From: Adiantum capillus-veneris
Lineage: Eukaryota > Streptophyta > Polypodiopsida > Polypodiales > Pteridaceae
NCBI GenBank assembly: GCA_014529385.2
Contig: CM043971.1
Coordinates: 54,471,209-54,535,208, forward strand
Length of the DNA stretch: 64,000 nt
Direction: 5' to 3'
Shown here: piece after piece, positions 22,345-34,284 of the stretch
Layout of the letters: each line of letters opens with the position of its first letter
Position numbering within the stretch: position 1 is the first letter of the stretch
The notes under the pieces: generated by a model
Databases searched by the model: none
What the model was told of the DNA's origin: nothing
Seen by the model: only the letters and a program-made list of their open reading frames with translations
Translations under genes and position numbers: made by a program

Positions 22345-25300
22345 CTATAAGTAATGTGAAGGCAGGTACATTATTCTTGAGTACATTTCCATTAGAATAT
22401 GTCGTGGCGACGAATCTTGGAGATTCCAGCAAATTCCTCGATGCCCTTCTAAGAACAGATTCCACGGATGATCGTCGCCTTCAGTGTCTTTGAACACTTG
22501 AATGCGGGTGATCATCATCCGGGCTATCTTTACCAGCATCTGACAGGCTACATCGGGGATATCTCGCAGCAAAGTGAGGGTTGAATTGAGAGTGTTCACT
22601 ACATATGCTACTGTAGGTTTTGAGCTGTTAGGACTGGGTAGTTGAGCTTTTGCTACCTTGAGCCTTTCCATGTGGCAAAATCCTTCCATGTGCGTCTTCT
22701 AGGGGCTGGGTAGAAAGTAGGATCTATTTGAATGTGCTGAGGAGCGTTGTGGTAGTTGGTTAGATCCTGTGGCCGCTTGTCAAGACACTTCTGCCTCCAT
22801 TTAGGGTGATCTTCGATGAGAGCCTGAGCTTCTTCAGCTGTCAGTGCTACACCTTCGTAATCTCCATCTTTGTTTCATGGCAGGGTCGGCCGCATCTTCT
22901 CCTTCCATAAGATTGCTTCGTGGCATATCAAGAGAAAAGGTAGGTACTCATGGCCAAACCCCTCCACTTGCTCTTCTAGCTGTAAGAACGCCAGGTTCCC
23001 TGACTCCATTATCTTCTTTTCGTATATCGTGTAATCTTTTGCTGGTCCCTCTAGCATGTCCTTGATGCTTTCAGTGAGCTCATCTCTAATATCTAGGTCT
23101 GATCCCTATCCTTGTTCTCCTTCATGTGAAGTTTCAGGCAAATCAAGCAAGTCTTGACTAGATAGCAGTTGCGGTTGCACCTGGGCTGCATCTGTTCTGA
23201 TTTTTTGTTGAGAACTCAATGCTTATTTTTCTTTCAGCAGTGTCTCGCTGATTTGCTTCTGCGTCTCTATTTCTGCTCTCGCCTCTACCAATTGCTGCTC
23301 CAGCTTTTTTACCTTTTGCTCATTGGCTGCCGTCTGGGCCATCATTCCCGAGAGGAGCAACTATCTTTGAAGTTTTTCTTGATCTAGCTCCTCTTTCAGT
23401 GCCGCTAGGGTGTTCACTGCTGTAGCATTGTCTGATGTGGATACCAATGCTCCAGCAGGTTCTTGGTTTGCCAATAAGGTTGTTAGGGTACCTTTGACAG
23501 TGATGTATGAACTATTAACCCTCTGAAACCTTGCGCTTTCGTAAGCAAGCTGCTTTGTTGCTTTCTGTACCTTTGCTATCAATTCTTGGCATTCTTTTTC
23601 CTTGGTGGTCAACTCTGTCTTGACGTCCACCAGATCTCTGATCAAAGACTGAGCTTGTTGTCGCTCAGTGTCTCTTTCCTTCGTTGTGAGCTCCAGTTGT
23701 GCCCGCAGGCTCTCTAACTCCTCTTGCCCAGTTTTTTGCTTTTGTTGAGCCTCCTGTATCTGCTTTTATTTTTCTCTCAGCACCATGTGCTGGCATTGGA
23801 ATTGTCTTTCTAATTCTTGTAGTCAAAATCAACAATAGCCTGACAGGCTTCTTATCCTATTGCTTCAGTAGGAGGCATAGACTCTTTTTGTGAGGATGAA
23901 GGAGGAGAAGGTGGTGGTTTTTTGGTTGATGGAGAAGGAGAAGGAGGAGGAGATTTCGGCGAGGGAGGAGGTGGTGATTTAGGCGAGGGAGGAGGTGGTG
24001 ATTTCTCCACTTCTTGTATAAGCCACTTTTTCGAAGCATCTTCCCTTAGCTGTGAAGCAGACGCGTCCGCTTTTCTTTTCTTTAAAATCTTTATTATTCT
24101 TTGGAGAGTCAAATTTGTCGCCCGTCGTGCTTTCACATTCCTCTCTCTTTGAGCTTTCTTTAGCTGCTCTGCTTGGTTCGTATCTTCAGCCAAATCTTTC
24201 TCCTTTGTTCCTTCAGTGGACTGAGAAGATACGTCCACTTCTGCAGCCTTTTGTTCCGCGGCTATCCTTTGTTTTTCAGCCTGTATTCAAGCTGCCTCTT
24301 CTATTCTTGCTTGTCTTTCCCTCTCGAATCTTTGTTTTTCTGTTTGTTGTGTTGCAGCAGCTCTTGCTTTTCTGTCAGCCCGCAACTTGGTCCTTCTTTC
24401 CTCAATTCTTTGTTGGGCCTCTGCATATGCTTTTTGAAGGTCGGACTGCGGCACTGTACTTCTTTCCCTCTTTCTTTTTTCAAGCGGTGTGGTGGTGTCT
24501 TCCTCCTCACTTTCTTCAAATTACGATGGTCCTTTGTCTTTTGACCCTTGAGAGTTTCCTTCGTCTTCAGTCTCTGTATTTTCTTCATCACTTGAGCTTT
24601 TTTTGGATGCCTTGGTCGAGCGCGATGATGTTGCGCTGGTGGTCGTCCTTACTGAATGAGCAACCAGTTTTGCTTTTTGAATCAGGGCCGTTCGAGAACT
24701 GGCCGCCGACAGGTCTTCAATCATTCCCAAAGCTTGGTATGCTATTCTTGTCAGCATTGGCCCTGCACTCATGTAGCTTTTGTTTTTTGCCAAGCCCTTC
24801 AAATTCTCTTCGACCAAGTTCTCCAAGATGTAAGAACCATAATCACATCGGATGGTTCTGTATTCAGATGTTGCTAGAGCCATGACCACTGCAATGTGCA
24901 GGATCGGCTCGGTGTAGCGAGGAGGCTTTTGTACCCTCAAGTGTTGAGAGATCAATCCCATTGGTAACTCCAGCTCACCGTATATCATGTCACTGTACTT
25001 GTACTTGTTTCCTTTTGCTTTGATAAATGCCTTCTCGTTATCCAGTGACTTGGTCTTTGTCAACAAGTCATGTTTCCCTAGAAGGAAGTGCAAAGCTTCG
25101 TTGATGATTTCTTTGGTGATCTTTACTTTTACCTTTGAACCATCCTTGTCGATGAGCATTTCTTGCCCATCATACTGTATCGAGCTCATGAGCTCATGGG
25201 CCCTCATGTAGTCTGTCCCCCATGGCTGCAATCTGAAAAACTGCTCTAAATGAACAGCCCACATGGCTTCTGTGACCTCCGGCCTTCGGTGGAGATTCCA

Positions 25301-25486
25301 TATTTCCTGTGGCATGATAGTCGTCTTTACCATGTCACCATCAGCATCCCTAAACTTTGAGATGAAAATATGAGCAGGGATCTGAGCTAGTGTTTCATCC
25401 AAGATGTGAGCTTTTTCGTTTGTAGAGAACTCATCCACTACATATGGTGCTGCCGTCCACTGCCTTGCTTGCTTTTGGCAAGGCAT
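22345..25486 (-). pseudogene. Long 3' reading-frame region of Gypsy-B
   Basis: Sense-strand (minus) frames after integrase. 25,486-24,521 is a 321-codon frame with a folded-looking N-terminal 230 residues (EAMWAVHLEQFFRLQPWG; ITKEIINEALHFLLGKHD) and a Ser/Lys/Glu tail. It is followed by charged coiled-coil-like segments (24,591-24,301; 24,238-24,100), a hinge of repeated PPPPSPKS units (about 24,010-23,900), another coiled coil (23,645-23,361) and weaker frames to 22,345. The layout suggests a structural protein. I see no signal peptide or membrane anchor, so I do not call it an envelope. Broken. Confidence 0.6.
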
Positions 25487-25489
25487 TCT

Positions 25490-27775
25490 GTGTCATTAGA
25501 ATCACAAGCTGTCAGGATTTTCCTTTCGCAGCCAGTAGCATTTAGACTTTTAGTAAAAAGCAGTTCAAAAGTTAAAATTGATCATAACTTGAACAAATCT
25601 CATCCATTCTTGTCCATATTTCACCAGTGGGACTAGGAAGACTAGAGCTATGACTAATTGAAATATGAGCCAATTCTGGGCCTGAGGTACACCGATCGCG
25701 ATCGTAGTACAGAGGCCAAAATGAGATTTGATCACATGAGTGGTTTGCTGATAGCTAGAGGGTCATTTTGGTCCACTCTGTCTTTCATTTGAACCACTTT
25801 TGAGTTTATAAGTCCCAATTTTGGGTCACAAGGGAGTCTTGGACTAGACTTTGATTTTTCATGGGTTTTTGATGTCCAATTGGCTTGTGAAGGTTGATGT
25901 GTGACTTGAACAAGATGTGTACAAGAGATCTGTTAGGTTTTGGTCAAAATCTGATGCTGAGGTACACTGATCACGATCGTAGTACCTAGGCTTTTTTGGG
26001 TGAAGACTGGATGGCTTTGGTCCCCTATATCTGCCTAGCCCACTGATGATTTATTTTCAAGTTTGGACTTAAAATGAACAAATTAGAGCAATTTTTCACT
26101 GTTTGACCTTATTTTACTAAGTCTAACCATATTGGGTTTTCCTGACGAATTTTGGTTGGAGCTTGGAGTTAGTTGATGTTAGTTTTTGAGCTTTTACTGC
26201 TTCCATGATGTGTTGCTATCATCAGCCTACTCCGCTGTCTGATTTTGACTTGATCAGGCACTTTTTACCCCGTCTTTGGAGATTTTCCAGACTTGTGCAT
26301 TTTTCAGGCATTCTTTGGATACCAATGGGATAATTGGGCATCTCTAAGTCACCTTTTAGTCTTTGGAATTAGTTCGGCCAAATTTCTTCCTTTGTGTGAT
26401 CACTCAAGACTGAAATGGTCATCTTCGTCCTTGTAGGAGATTCTAAGCTCCATTCAGGGTTTTCTACTACTGTGTTGACTCCTAATCGGACAGGTATGCC
26501 TTTCAAACCACCCGTCATAATTTTCAATCAAATTTTGGTAGTTGTAGGTCAAATTTTCCGATTCAGGTGTGTTTGACAAATTTGGCCCATTCTATGAGCA
26601 AAATTTGTGCATTTTTCATGAAAATTCAAGAGAGTGTATCCCTCACTGAGTTCTAAGCCTGGGCCAAGCCAAAATTTGTAAAACCTGCATCTGGGGGCAC
26701 CGATCGCGATCGTACCATAGATCCCAAATTGAGTTTTGACACCAGTAGCTAGTTGGTGAAGCTGAGAGGATGCCTTTTGCAATTTCTGTGCCAAGTTTGG
26801 TCAGTGGGGTACACCGATCGCGATTGTTGTACCACCACCAAACTGAGATTTGATCATATGGCCTGGTTCCTGACATTGTGGGGAGCACATTGATGTGTTC
26901 TGTCCTGAAAAAGTTTTTTCATGATGCCTCTAAGGGCCCTTGACCTATTTGACTCAATCTAACTTTGATTTGATCCATTTGCCCGTGTGCAGTGATTCGC
27001 GCTTGCATGCGTAATAGACTTGATCTTTACTTGATAAGGAACATACCTGTGAAATCTGGTATGAAATGCTGGCTCCGAACATCCGTATGGGGTAGAAATG
27101 TGGCAGCTCGCTCTAGGTCAAGAAGCTCTCTTCTTCTCTCTCAAAATGTGAAAATGTACAATGAGCTAGAATTTGTCCTACCTGACCCATATCTTCCCGA
27201 GGTTTTCGTGACATAGGGCTGATTTTCCTTACCTTTGATCTCAAGATAATCTGCATACCACTTGTGGGTCGAACCGTTTGTCATTCTGGCGTCGTATGAC
27301 CATTTGATGCGATTTTGGCGAAATGTGGTCATGATCATTAAGGCTGAAATTCGACATCTTCAGATTAGCTTCATATCTTCCATGCTTGATAACCCTATCA
27401 TGATACTTTGGCGTTTGCTTCCAGAACTTGATTCCGACACTGTTGGCGATATTTTTTAATTTTTGGAAGATTATTAACGAAAATCAAACAAAATAAATTA
27501 AAAATACTTATTTACTGTGGCAAAAATTAGCCAAAATTTATTATACTCACCCCTAAGCATATATTTTCACTAGAAGCATCCCAATGCTCTAGATTTTGTC
27601 ATTACAGCTCATTATTATACTGGTTGGATGATAAAAACGCAAAAAAATGCCAGATTTTGATCAAATTTGTTCGAAATTGAACTCTAAAAAATTAAAAAAA
27701 CAAAAAACACACGCATTATGTACATATATACACGTTGCATCCCTTAATGGTCCTGATGGCTGCTAGATTCAGCAG
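25490..27775 (-). promoter_or_regulatory. Gypsy-B 3' noncoding stretch with four GATC palindromes
   Basis: About 2.3 kb with no supported gene. It carries copies of the element palindrome at 25,686-25,710 (exact), 25,961-25,985 (two changes), 26,701-26,712 (exact core) and 26,808-26,833 (degenerate). The 275-bp step between the first two nearly equals the 273-bp step between two leader copies at 51.8-52.0 kb, so the two noncoding regions may share an origin. Confidence 0.6.
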
Positions 27776-28075
27776 TTACTCCCCCTTCCTAAACTGAGTC
27801 GTCCCGGACGAAGGTTGTGTGCATGTGCATGGGTTTTGAAATTTGTGTCTATGCACGGCCGTGTAATGTGGCCCTATCCTCATGTTTGAGACAATGCATT
27901 GGGTAACAAAGTGTTGTGCAAGATGTGGGGACTGAATGTAATATTCAGTGGCTTTGGATGGCGAGGCTAGTTGTTTATGGAACAGGAGAGCTTGCAATTC
28001 AATTACCCTCTCCTTGATTGTTGGTTTTTTTATGGCAACTATTTTTGGAACCCATTTGTATTCAATTTTTTTCAT
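27776..28075 (-). pseudogene. Gypsy-B WVPK-type downstream frame
   Basis: A 99-codon frame starting MKKIEYKWVPKIVAIKK, then a His/Ser-rich tail. The WVPK segment is shared with Gypsy-A at 16.6-17.2 kb, in a similar place relative to the element's 3' side. Function unknown. Confidence 0.45.
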
Positions 28076-28227
28076 ATTTGCCGATTTTGATGTAGGTTCC
28101 TGAGTTTTCTTAGGTTTCCATTGCCATTTTGTTACTTCAGGCTTCCTGTGTTGACTTTTTGGTCTCCGTTCGATCTTTCGTTGAATTTTTGGTTGTCTCC
28201 AGCTTTGGTTGCCATTTCCATTCTGGA

Positions 28228-28716
28228 TTAGCTCCTGAAGGTCTTTGATATGGTGTTGCTATCCGTCGAGAGCTGTGCCTTGGGTAGCCATATCTGTCTC
28301 TGTTTGTTCTGCATGACGGTTTTCTTTATCCATACTTTCCGAACAGCCGTTTTAGGTGTTTTTGGCTGATGAGCTGATTGCTTTTTGTCAATGGGGATAA
28401 TCGGCCATGAATGATCTGTTTTGGCGAATGGAGTCATGTACGTGTTAGAGTTGTGTGTGTACATCAGCACATGTTCTGACCATTCGGTAACTACATTGTA
28501 CGTTCTCATCCATGGAACTCCTAAGCATAGTGATTCTCTGATTCCTCCGTCTTTCATTATGAGAAATTGATGAGGACAACTATTTCCATCAATATTGATT
28601 GGTAAGTTTACTATGCCCAATGTTGGCATTTTTGCCCCGTTCGCGGCTTGTAAATATCGTGTGGATTGCACTAGAGGTTCGTCGGTAAGCATCTTGTAAG
28701 TGGAGAAGTTGACCAC
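28228..28716 (-). pseudogene. Retropepsin-like segment after Gypsy-B integrase
   Basis: A 162-codon frame whose first half has the late blocks of an aspartic protease fold: VNFSTYKML, then LQAANGAKMPTLGIV, then SLCLGVPWMRT. The D[ST]G block that should precede them is not visible; the integrase tail is there instead. The second half has VWIKK and QIWLPK segments like those in Gypsy-A. A position after integrase is unusual. Role unknown. Confidence 0.5.
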
Positions 28717-29923
28717 ATTGACTCCTTCGCAGCGTGGATTTTGGCAAGCATCTTTGAGGTTAGTGGTAGGTTGTACTTCTTTAACCTACAGCCACTAATC
28801 CAATTAGGCATCTCCTCTCCCTCTAATGTCGCAAGCTTAATGGCACCGCTAGATGATATGTCATGAATCACATAGGGTCCATTGCCTCGCTTTTTGAGTT
28901 TCCGGGAATGTTGTTTCAGGGTATACATTAAGACGTAATCCCCCGTAGCAAATTCCTTGTTGATAACATGTTGGTCAAAGAATGATTTCATGTTTCATTT
29001 TTGCACGTAGATTGATGCAATTGCTCTCAATCTATTTTCATCCAGTTTTTCGAGGTTATCTATTTGATTGGATAATTCATGGCCCGTCCATTCTAATTCT
29101 TTAGCTACCCGAAGTGTAGGGATAAGAAATTCAAGTGGCAAAATCGCTTGAATTCCATAAACCATGTTGAACGGAGTCATTCCAATTGAGGTTTTGTACA
29201 CTACTCTATATGCCCATAAAGTTGAATGCAGCTTCTGATCCCAGTCGGCTCTCGATTCGCTAACAATTTTCGTGTGAATTGTCACCAAAATCTTGTTCGT
29301 ATATCTGCCTGGCCGTTAGCTTGTGGATGATAGGGAGCTGACTTCCTGTGAATTACTTCATTGACGAAATGAGTCCCTCTATCACTCTCTATCTCTATTG
29401 GTAAGCCATACCTGGTGAAAATGTTCTCATACAAAAACTGTGCTGTCGTTTTTGCATCATTTTTGGTTGTTGCTTTCGCTTCAACCCACTTTGTTAGATA
29501 ATTTGTTGCCACAATAATGTATTGAGCGTGCGTTTTATACCCAGGAGGCGCAATTGATCCTACAAAATCTATTTTCCATTTCGCAAATGCTCTTGCCCCC
29601 ATCATTGGTCTCAAGGGCATATCATCTCGTGCTCTAGGAATCTTTGTCCTCTGGCAATCATCACATCATTTCACAAACTCGTCGGCCTCCATGAATAGTG
29701 TAGGCCACCATATGCCAGCAATAAGAATTGCTTTGGCCGTTTTGTCAGCTGAGAAATGTCCTCCAGCTTGTCCGCCATGTGCTTGCTCTAAGATAGGAAC
29801 GTATTCTTCTTCCGTCGCACACATTCTCAATTGATTGTCTTTTCCCCTCTTGTAAATATTGTCCTCAATCAATACATAGTTTTTTGCCTCTTTCGTGATC
29901 GTTTTGATACGTGATCTACTCAT
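28671..29923 (-). pseudogene. Gypsy-B integrase
   Basis: HHCC zinc module at about 29,790-29,650 (HGGQAGGHFSADKT ... CDDCQ), an rve core with WKIDFVGSI, ESDRGTHFVN and YHPQANGQA (about 29,570-29,290), then DQKLHSTLWAYR. A C-terminal GPY/F-like segment (RGNGPYVIHDISSSGAIKL) lies near 28,880. No chromodomain is visible. This integrase class inserts cDNA with 5-bp target duplications, which fits AAAAT. Confidence 0.87.
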
Positions 29924-29975
29924 CCCTTCAGGAAGTATTCCAGTTGGTGAGGTATTCTACAATGTACTTACTCCA

Positions 29976-31410
29976 TCAGGGTGCTACAGAGAATTTGAAC
30001 AGAGTCGCATGTTCTATAGACTTTTGAAAAGTACAGATAACACATGATTTGATATGCATATGAACACTTTGTTGCATTTTCGGCCAATATACACCCATTC
30101 TCATCAATCTTTGATACGTCTGTGCATGCCCATTGTGAACCCCTGTTGTTTGTACATGAGCCTGGTTTAGGTACAAGTCCTTTTCACTTGATTCAACACA
30201 AAGCCTAAGGATTTGATCCGATCCCTGTTTGTATAGCCTTCCAGCCAGCATTACCAATGATCTAGATACTGCAATGGTAGATGGTTGTCTTGTCAAATTC
30301 AATGACCCAATAGTCAACAAAGGAATTACATCCTCGCTCCATCTTGGAACCATTTCTATGTTGAAGAGATATGCATCTGGCAAATCATCATCAACTCCTA
30401 AAAGCTTTTCTCCATGCACCATTCTAGATAAATGATCCACTCTTTGGTGTGTAGTTCCTTTTTTGACTACAACCGTGAAGTCAAACTCAAGCAGTATGAT
30501 GAACCATCGTACAATCCGCCCCGTACTGCAAGGTTTTTTTACCAAGTACAGCAGTTCTTGGTGATCAACAAAGAATACAAATTTATTGGAAAGTAGATAA
30601 TGTCTAAACTTTTTCACAGCATAAATCATACCCAAACCCTCCCTTTCAGTTGTTGTGTAATTCTTCTTTGCAGTGTCTAGTTATCTACTGGAGTAACTGA
30701 TTGGAAAATCCATTTTGTTTTCTCCAGGTTGTGCAAGTATGCATCCTATAGCATATGCTGATGCATCTATATGGATGTGGAATATCTTTTCCCAATCCGG
30801 AGCCTTCAAAATTCGAGCGGATATCAATCTTTGCTTAGAAGTTTGAAAAGATTTCTCGCACTCATCTGTCCACTCAAATTTAGTTATCAACACGTAAAGA
30901 GGTTTCACAATTATAGCGTATGAGTAGATAAATCTGCGATAATATCCACAATGGCCCATAAATGGATGTACCTCCTTTACCTTTACTGGTCGTGGTAGAT
31001 CAACAATTACGCTGATCTTCTCCATGTCTGTCGAAATACCATTTTTGGACACTATATGTCCCAATATCTTGCCTTGTCTTACCATGAACACACATTTCTC
31101 CGGATTCAGGCAAATCCGATACAGTCTGCATTTGTTGAACACTTTGGTTAAGTGCTCTATGTGCTCCAATATTACAAGAGAATCAACGCACAAGTCATCC
31201 ATGTAAATTTCTAAGAATTGTCTTAGATATTTTTTAAAAGCATGACCCATCAGCCTCTTAAATGTGGCTGGTGCATTCATTAAGCCAAAAGCCATTACCC
31301 TGAATGAAAAATGCCCATTCAGTTGCAAAAGCCGTCTTGTGCTGATCCTCTAGCTTTATTGCGAGCTGGTTGTAGCCTAAAAATCCATCTAAGAAACTGT
31401 AAGCTTCTTT
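29976..31410 (-). pseudogene. Gypsy-B reverse transcriptase core, RNase H and first HHCC-like module
   Basis: From right: AYSFLDGFLGYNQ, MAFGLMNAPATFKRLM, the catalytic YMDDL near 31,195, the EKCVFM and ILGHIVSKNGI thumb blocks, then RNase H (FHIHIDASAYAIG near 30,765; KFVFFVDHQELLYL near 30,570). At about 30,200-30,010 comes a zinc module with two His and a CVICTFQ pair. These are standard Gypsy enzyme blocks. A second zinc module follows at 29.7 kb. Confidence 0.88.
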
Positions 31411-31520
31411 TCAAAATTTCCAAAAGCTGAAACAAACCTTTTCTGTGTCATCTTCTTCCTCGTATCTGCAGAGCTTTTCCCTATAGTACTATCTCTGACA
31501 AATACTGTTTACAGACTTCC

Positions 31521-34275
31521 ATGGAGAAGAGAAGCTTATACCATCTACACATTGAGCTAAATGAAGAATATTGTCCAGTGCGCAAGAGAAACAAATGTGC
31601 AGAGGTGTCCTCGTCCATATTTGAAGCAATGCGGCAAGATTAAAAAAAAACACATTGATCTCTGGACTGATGGAAGATTGTATCCAGTGGACCCAATGAC
31701 AAAGAGCACTCCCCCATTCTCAAATTGTTCATCTTTGATAAAATTTGTGGGTGATGGTCAAAGAGGGTTGTTGGGTTATACACAGAGTCTTGCGGCAGAG
31801 AGAGATATTCTTAAGTTACAAGATCATTTGACCAAACAAATGATAAATACTCTTAAACAACAGCTTGAGGAATGTAAAGAGAGCAACGAAAAGCTACAAA
31901 CTCAGCTCAAACAAGCTAGAAGAAAGAATACAATGTTAGGAAATAGACAAAGAGAAAAGAAGTTAAAGAACATTGAAGCCTTGAGACGTGGTGGAGGAGG
32001 TTGCAGCAGGAGAATCAGAGCAGCAAGGTATATATGCTTATTTTATATTGTTAAGTTGCTACTATTCTTTGTTAATATGCTTAGGTTACTTTTGGTATTA
32101 TGATTCTGCTCCACATTATTATGCTTATGTTAGGTTGTTAATCTTTTTGTTAGGTTGTTATTATGCTATTGTTCTTTTTTAAATGATTAATATTCAGTTA
32201 ACTTTAATTTAGTTGATCACTGTTTGTTTATTTTGTTGGTGTCATTTGGACAAGATCAATAATCAGTTAATTTTATACCTTTTGATTTAGGACTTTGCTA
32301 CAACCAAACTCTTCATCAAACATGGAAATGGCAGCTAAACATTATTGTGATGTTTTACCTCCCAAGGTTGCCAAAAAGATTTTCACAGAGAAGAAGTTTA
32401 AAAAGGCAAAGGAGCAGTGCATTGAGGGATTTTTGCAGAGCTCTTGCTTGGACAAGGAGGATGTGCAATATACTATGGATAAGGTAGGCATTAGCAGAGA
32501 TGGTTATAGCAAGCTGTTTAGAAATATGAAGTCAAGGTTAAAGCAATGTAAAGTCAAGTCCTCTTTGCTTCCAAAGCCATCCATTGTGCAGCAGGCAAGG
32601 AAAAAGATCAATGAGAGGATAATGGAGATGTTGGGTGAGCCTCACCACATTCATGGTATCTATCATGGTAAAAAGAGGGATCTTCAATTTGACGAGTTCA
32701 ATAATATTTTCCTTGACTTGAAGACACTTCAGAAGGAAATGATCAGAATCTATGAGCTGGAGCATACAGAAGCAAATGGTGTTGTCAGTTTTGTGATAAA
32801 GCTTGATGAATGCGAGATTGTTAAGAACAGAAAAATTGAGAGGATTTCCATAACTTTAATGAACAGAGCATTGAAACCGAAGGATACCAAGTACTTCAAC
32901 GTGCAATCGGAGAATAATGTCTGGTGGCTAGGTGCTTTTGAAGTAGAGAGTGAATACTTTGATGTTCTGGATTGGGTTTTCCATCAAACAACAATACCCG
33001 AAGTCATTAATGCACAAGAATTAGGGGAAGAGCTTGAAGTTGAAGGGTTTGGAAGTTACAGGGTGGAATGGCACAAAGGAGGAGACCTTAAAACCCTTAA
33101 ATGTATGTACAATGTCTCCAAAGGAGCTATGGCAAAGAGCCCTTGTCTGTATTGTATGGCATCAGCAAAAGAATGTAATCCTGCGAATTGGAACAAAGCA
33201 CCCAATAGGCATACTCAAGATCCAAACTTCAAAGCAGTTTTAAATATTCCACATGCTAATGTCCACATATGCACTCTGCATGCTCTTTGCAGAATTGTGG
33301 AGAAAATTGTACATCTGTATGTGGGGTTTGCCTAGAAGTTATAGCCAAAAGCAGTTAGAGATGTTGCAATCAAATGTATTGAAAGGGTTTTATCAGAAAT
33401 TGGCCTTCACAATGGTAAGGTTAAGATTGAAACAGACGTGAAGAGGTCTTCAAATGGAAACAATGTGCCTAGAAAGGTCTATGTTGGTGGTGTGAAGGCC
33501 AGAGCTTTCCTAGGGTTTCATGGAAAACTAGGAAAGGTAAATGCCAAGAAGGGTTCATCCAATGTGAAGTATAACCAGTGGAAAGCTCTCCACAATGCCA
33601 TCAAAGATCATGGTCTTGAAGGTACATCAAGAAATAGAAAAGCATAGGTATGGGAATCACTAGACAAAGTATTTTCCTACTATGATAAGACATCCTGGGG
33701 AAAAAAAATGATCTGCCAAATTTCAAGAAAGTGCTCAATAACTTCAGAAGTGCAATGAAAGATGCTTGGGATCAGGAATTCACACATTACATGGTATGTT
33801 TTTTATTTATTTTCTTACCTTTTAAATATGTACATACTTTTAGTTTGGCAGCATATGATTAATCTCATACTTACTAATTATTGACACGATTTTACTTTGC
33901 CAGCATATAATTTACAATCACACTCCCTGGTTTGTAAAGAGATAGGGTTCCCTGTCCATATGGTCTACACAAGGCATGGAGAAATCCCATTATCAAGCAA
34001 GAACCAAGTTTTTCAAGCATACAAGACATGGGGGAGGTGCAGTGAAGGCAAACAGCTTGCTTGAGGTTTTCCAATGGTTCTATAGACAAATATGGCATAG
34101 AACCAGATAAAAAATGACAAAGAAAGCACTATTGAACTCAGATTTAGCAAATGCCTTACACAGGAACAAGCAGAAAAGACAAAATTCATATAATAGCTCA
34201 TCTGCAAATGAAAAATTCTTACAATGGCTAGCTACAAGAGAGAGACAAGGTAGAAACTGGGCCAAAGTACAGGTT
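31521..34275 (+). pseudogene. Transposase-like protein with RNase-H-type D, D, E pattern
   Basis: Three exons: 31,521-32,027, 32,291-33,793 and 33,904-34,275, with GT-AG introns of 263 and 110 bp. Exon 1 encodes an N-terminal part and a coiled coil (LKQQLEECKESNEKLQTQLK). Exon 2 has the candidate first Asp in VIKLDECE, the second in KGGDLKTLK about 92 residues later, then a zinc-like CLYC ... CTLHALC cluster. Exon 3 has the candidate Glu in QGMEKSHYQART. The order fits a DDE transposase with an inserted Cys/His region. The family is not one I can name. The gene is damaged: in-frame stops (TAG at 33,333, 33,342 and 33,645, others in exon 3) and two frame changes at A-runs in exons 1 and 2. Its 3' end stops 10 bp from the end of the acidic gene. 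Confidence 0.6.
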
Positions 34276-34284
34276 TGAGCAAAG
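34276..34284. other. Convergent gene ends, 9-bp gap
   Basis: The transposase-like frame ends at 34,275 and the longest reading of the acidic gene ends at 34,285 from the other side. Such packing is typical of compact mobile elements rather than plant host genes. Confidence 0.6.

Noticed and set aside
24052-24885. Long plus-strand frame of 277 codons, very rich in Phe/Leu/Ser
   Set aside because: It is the complement of the charged and proline-rich 3' region of Gypsy-B; its composition is that of a shadow frame.
31521-34275. Transposase assigned to the KDZ (Kyakuja-Dileera-Zisupton) group because a Ulp1 protease is nearby
   Set aside because: The characteristic KDZ motifs that I know are not visible; the D, D, E blocks are different.
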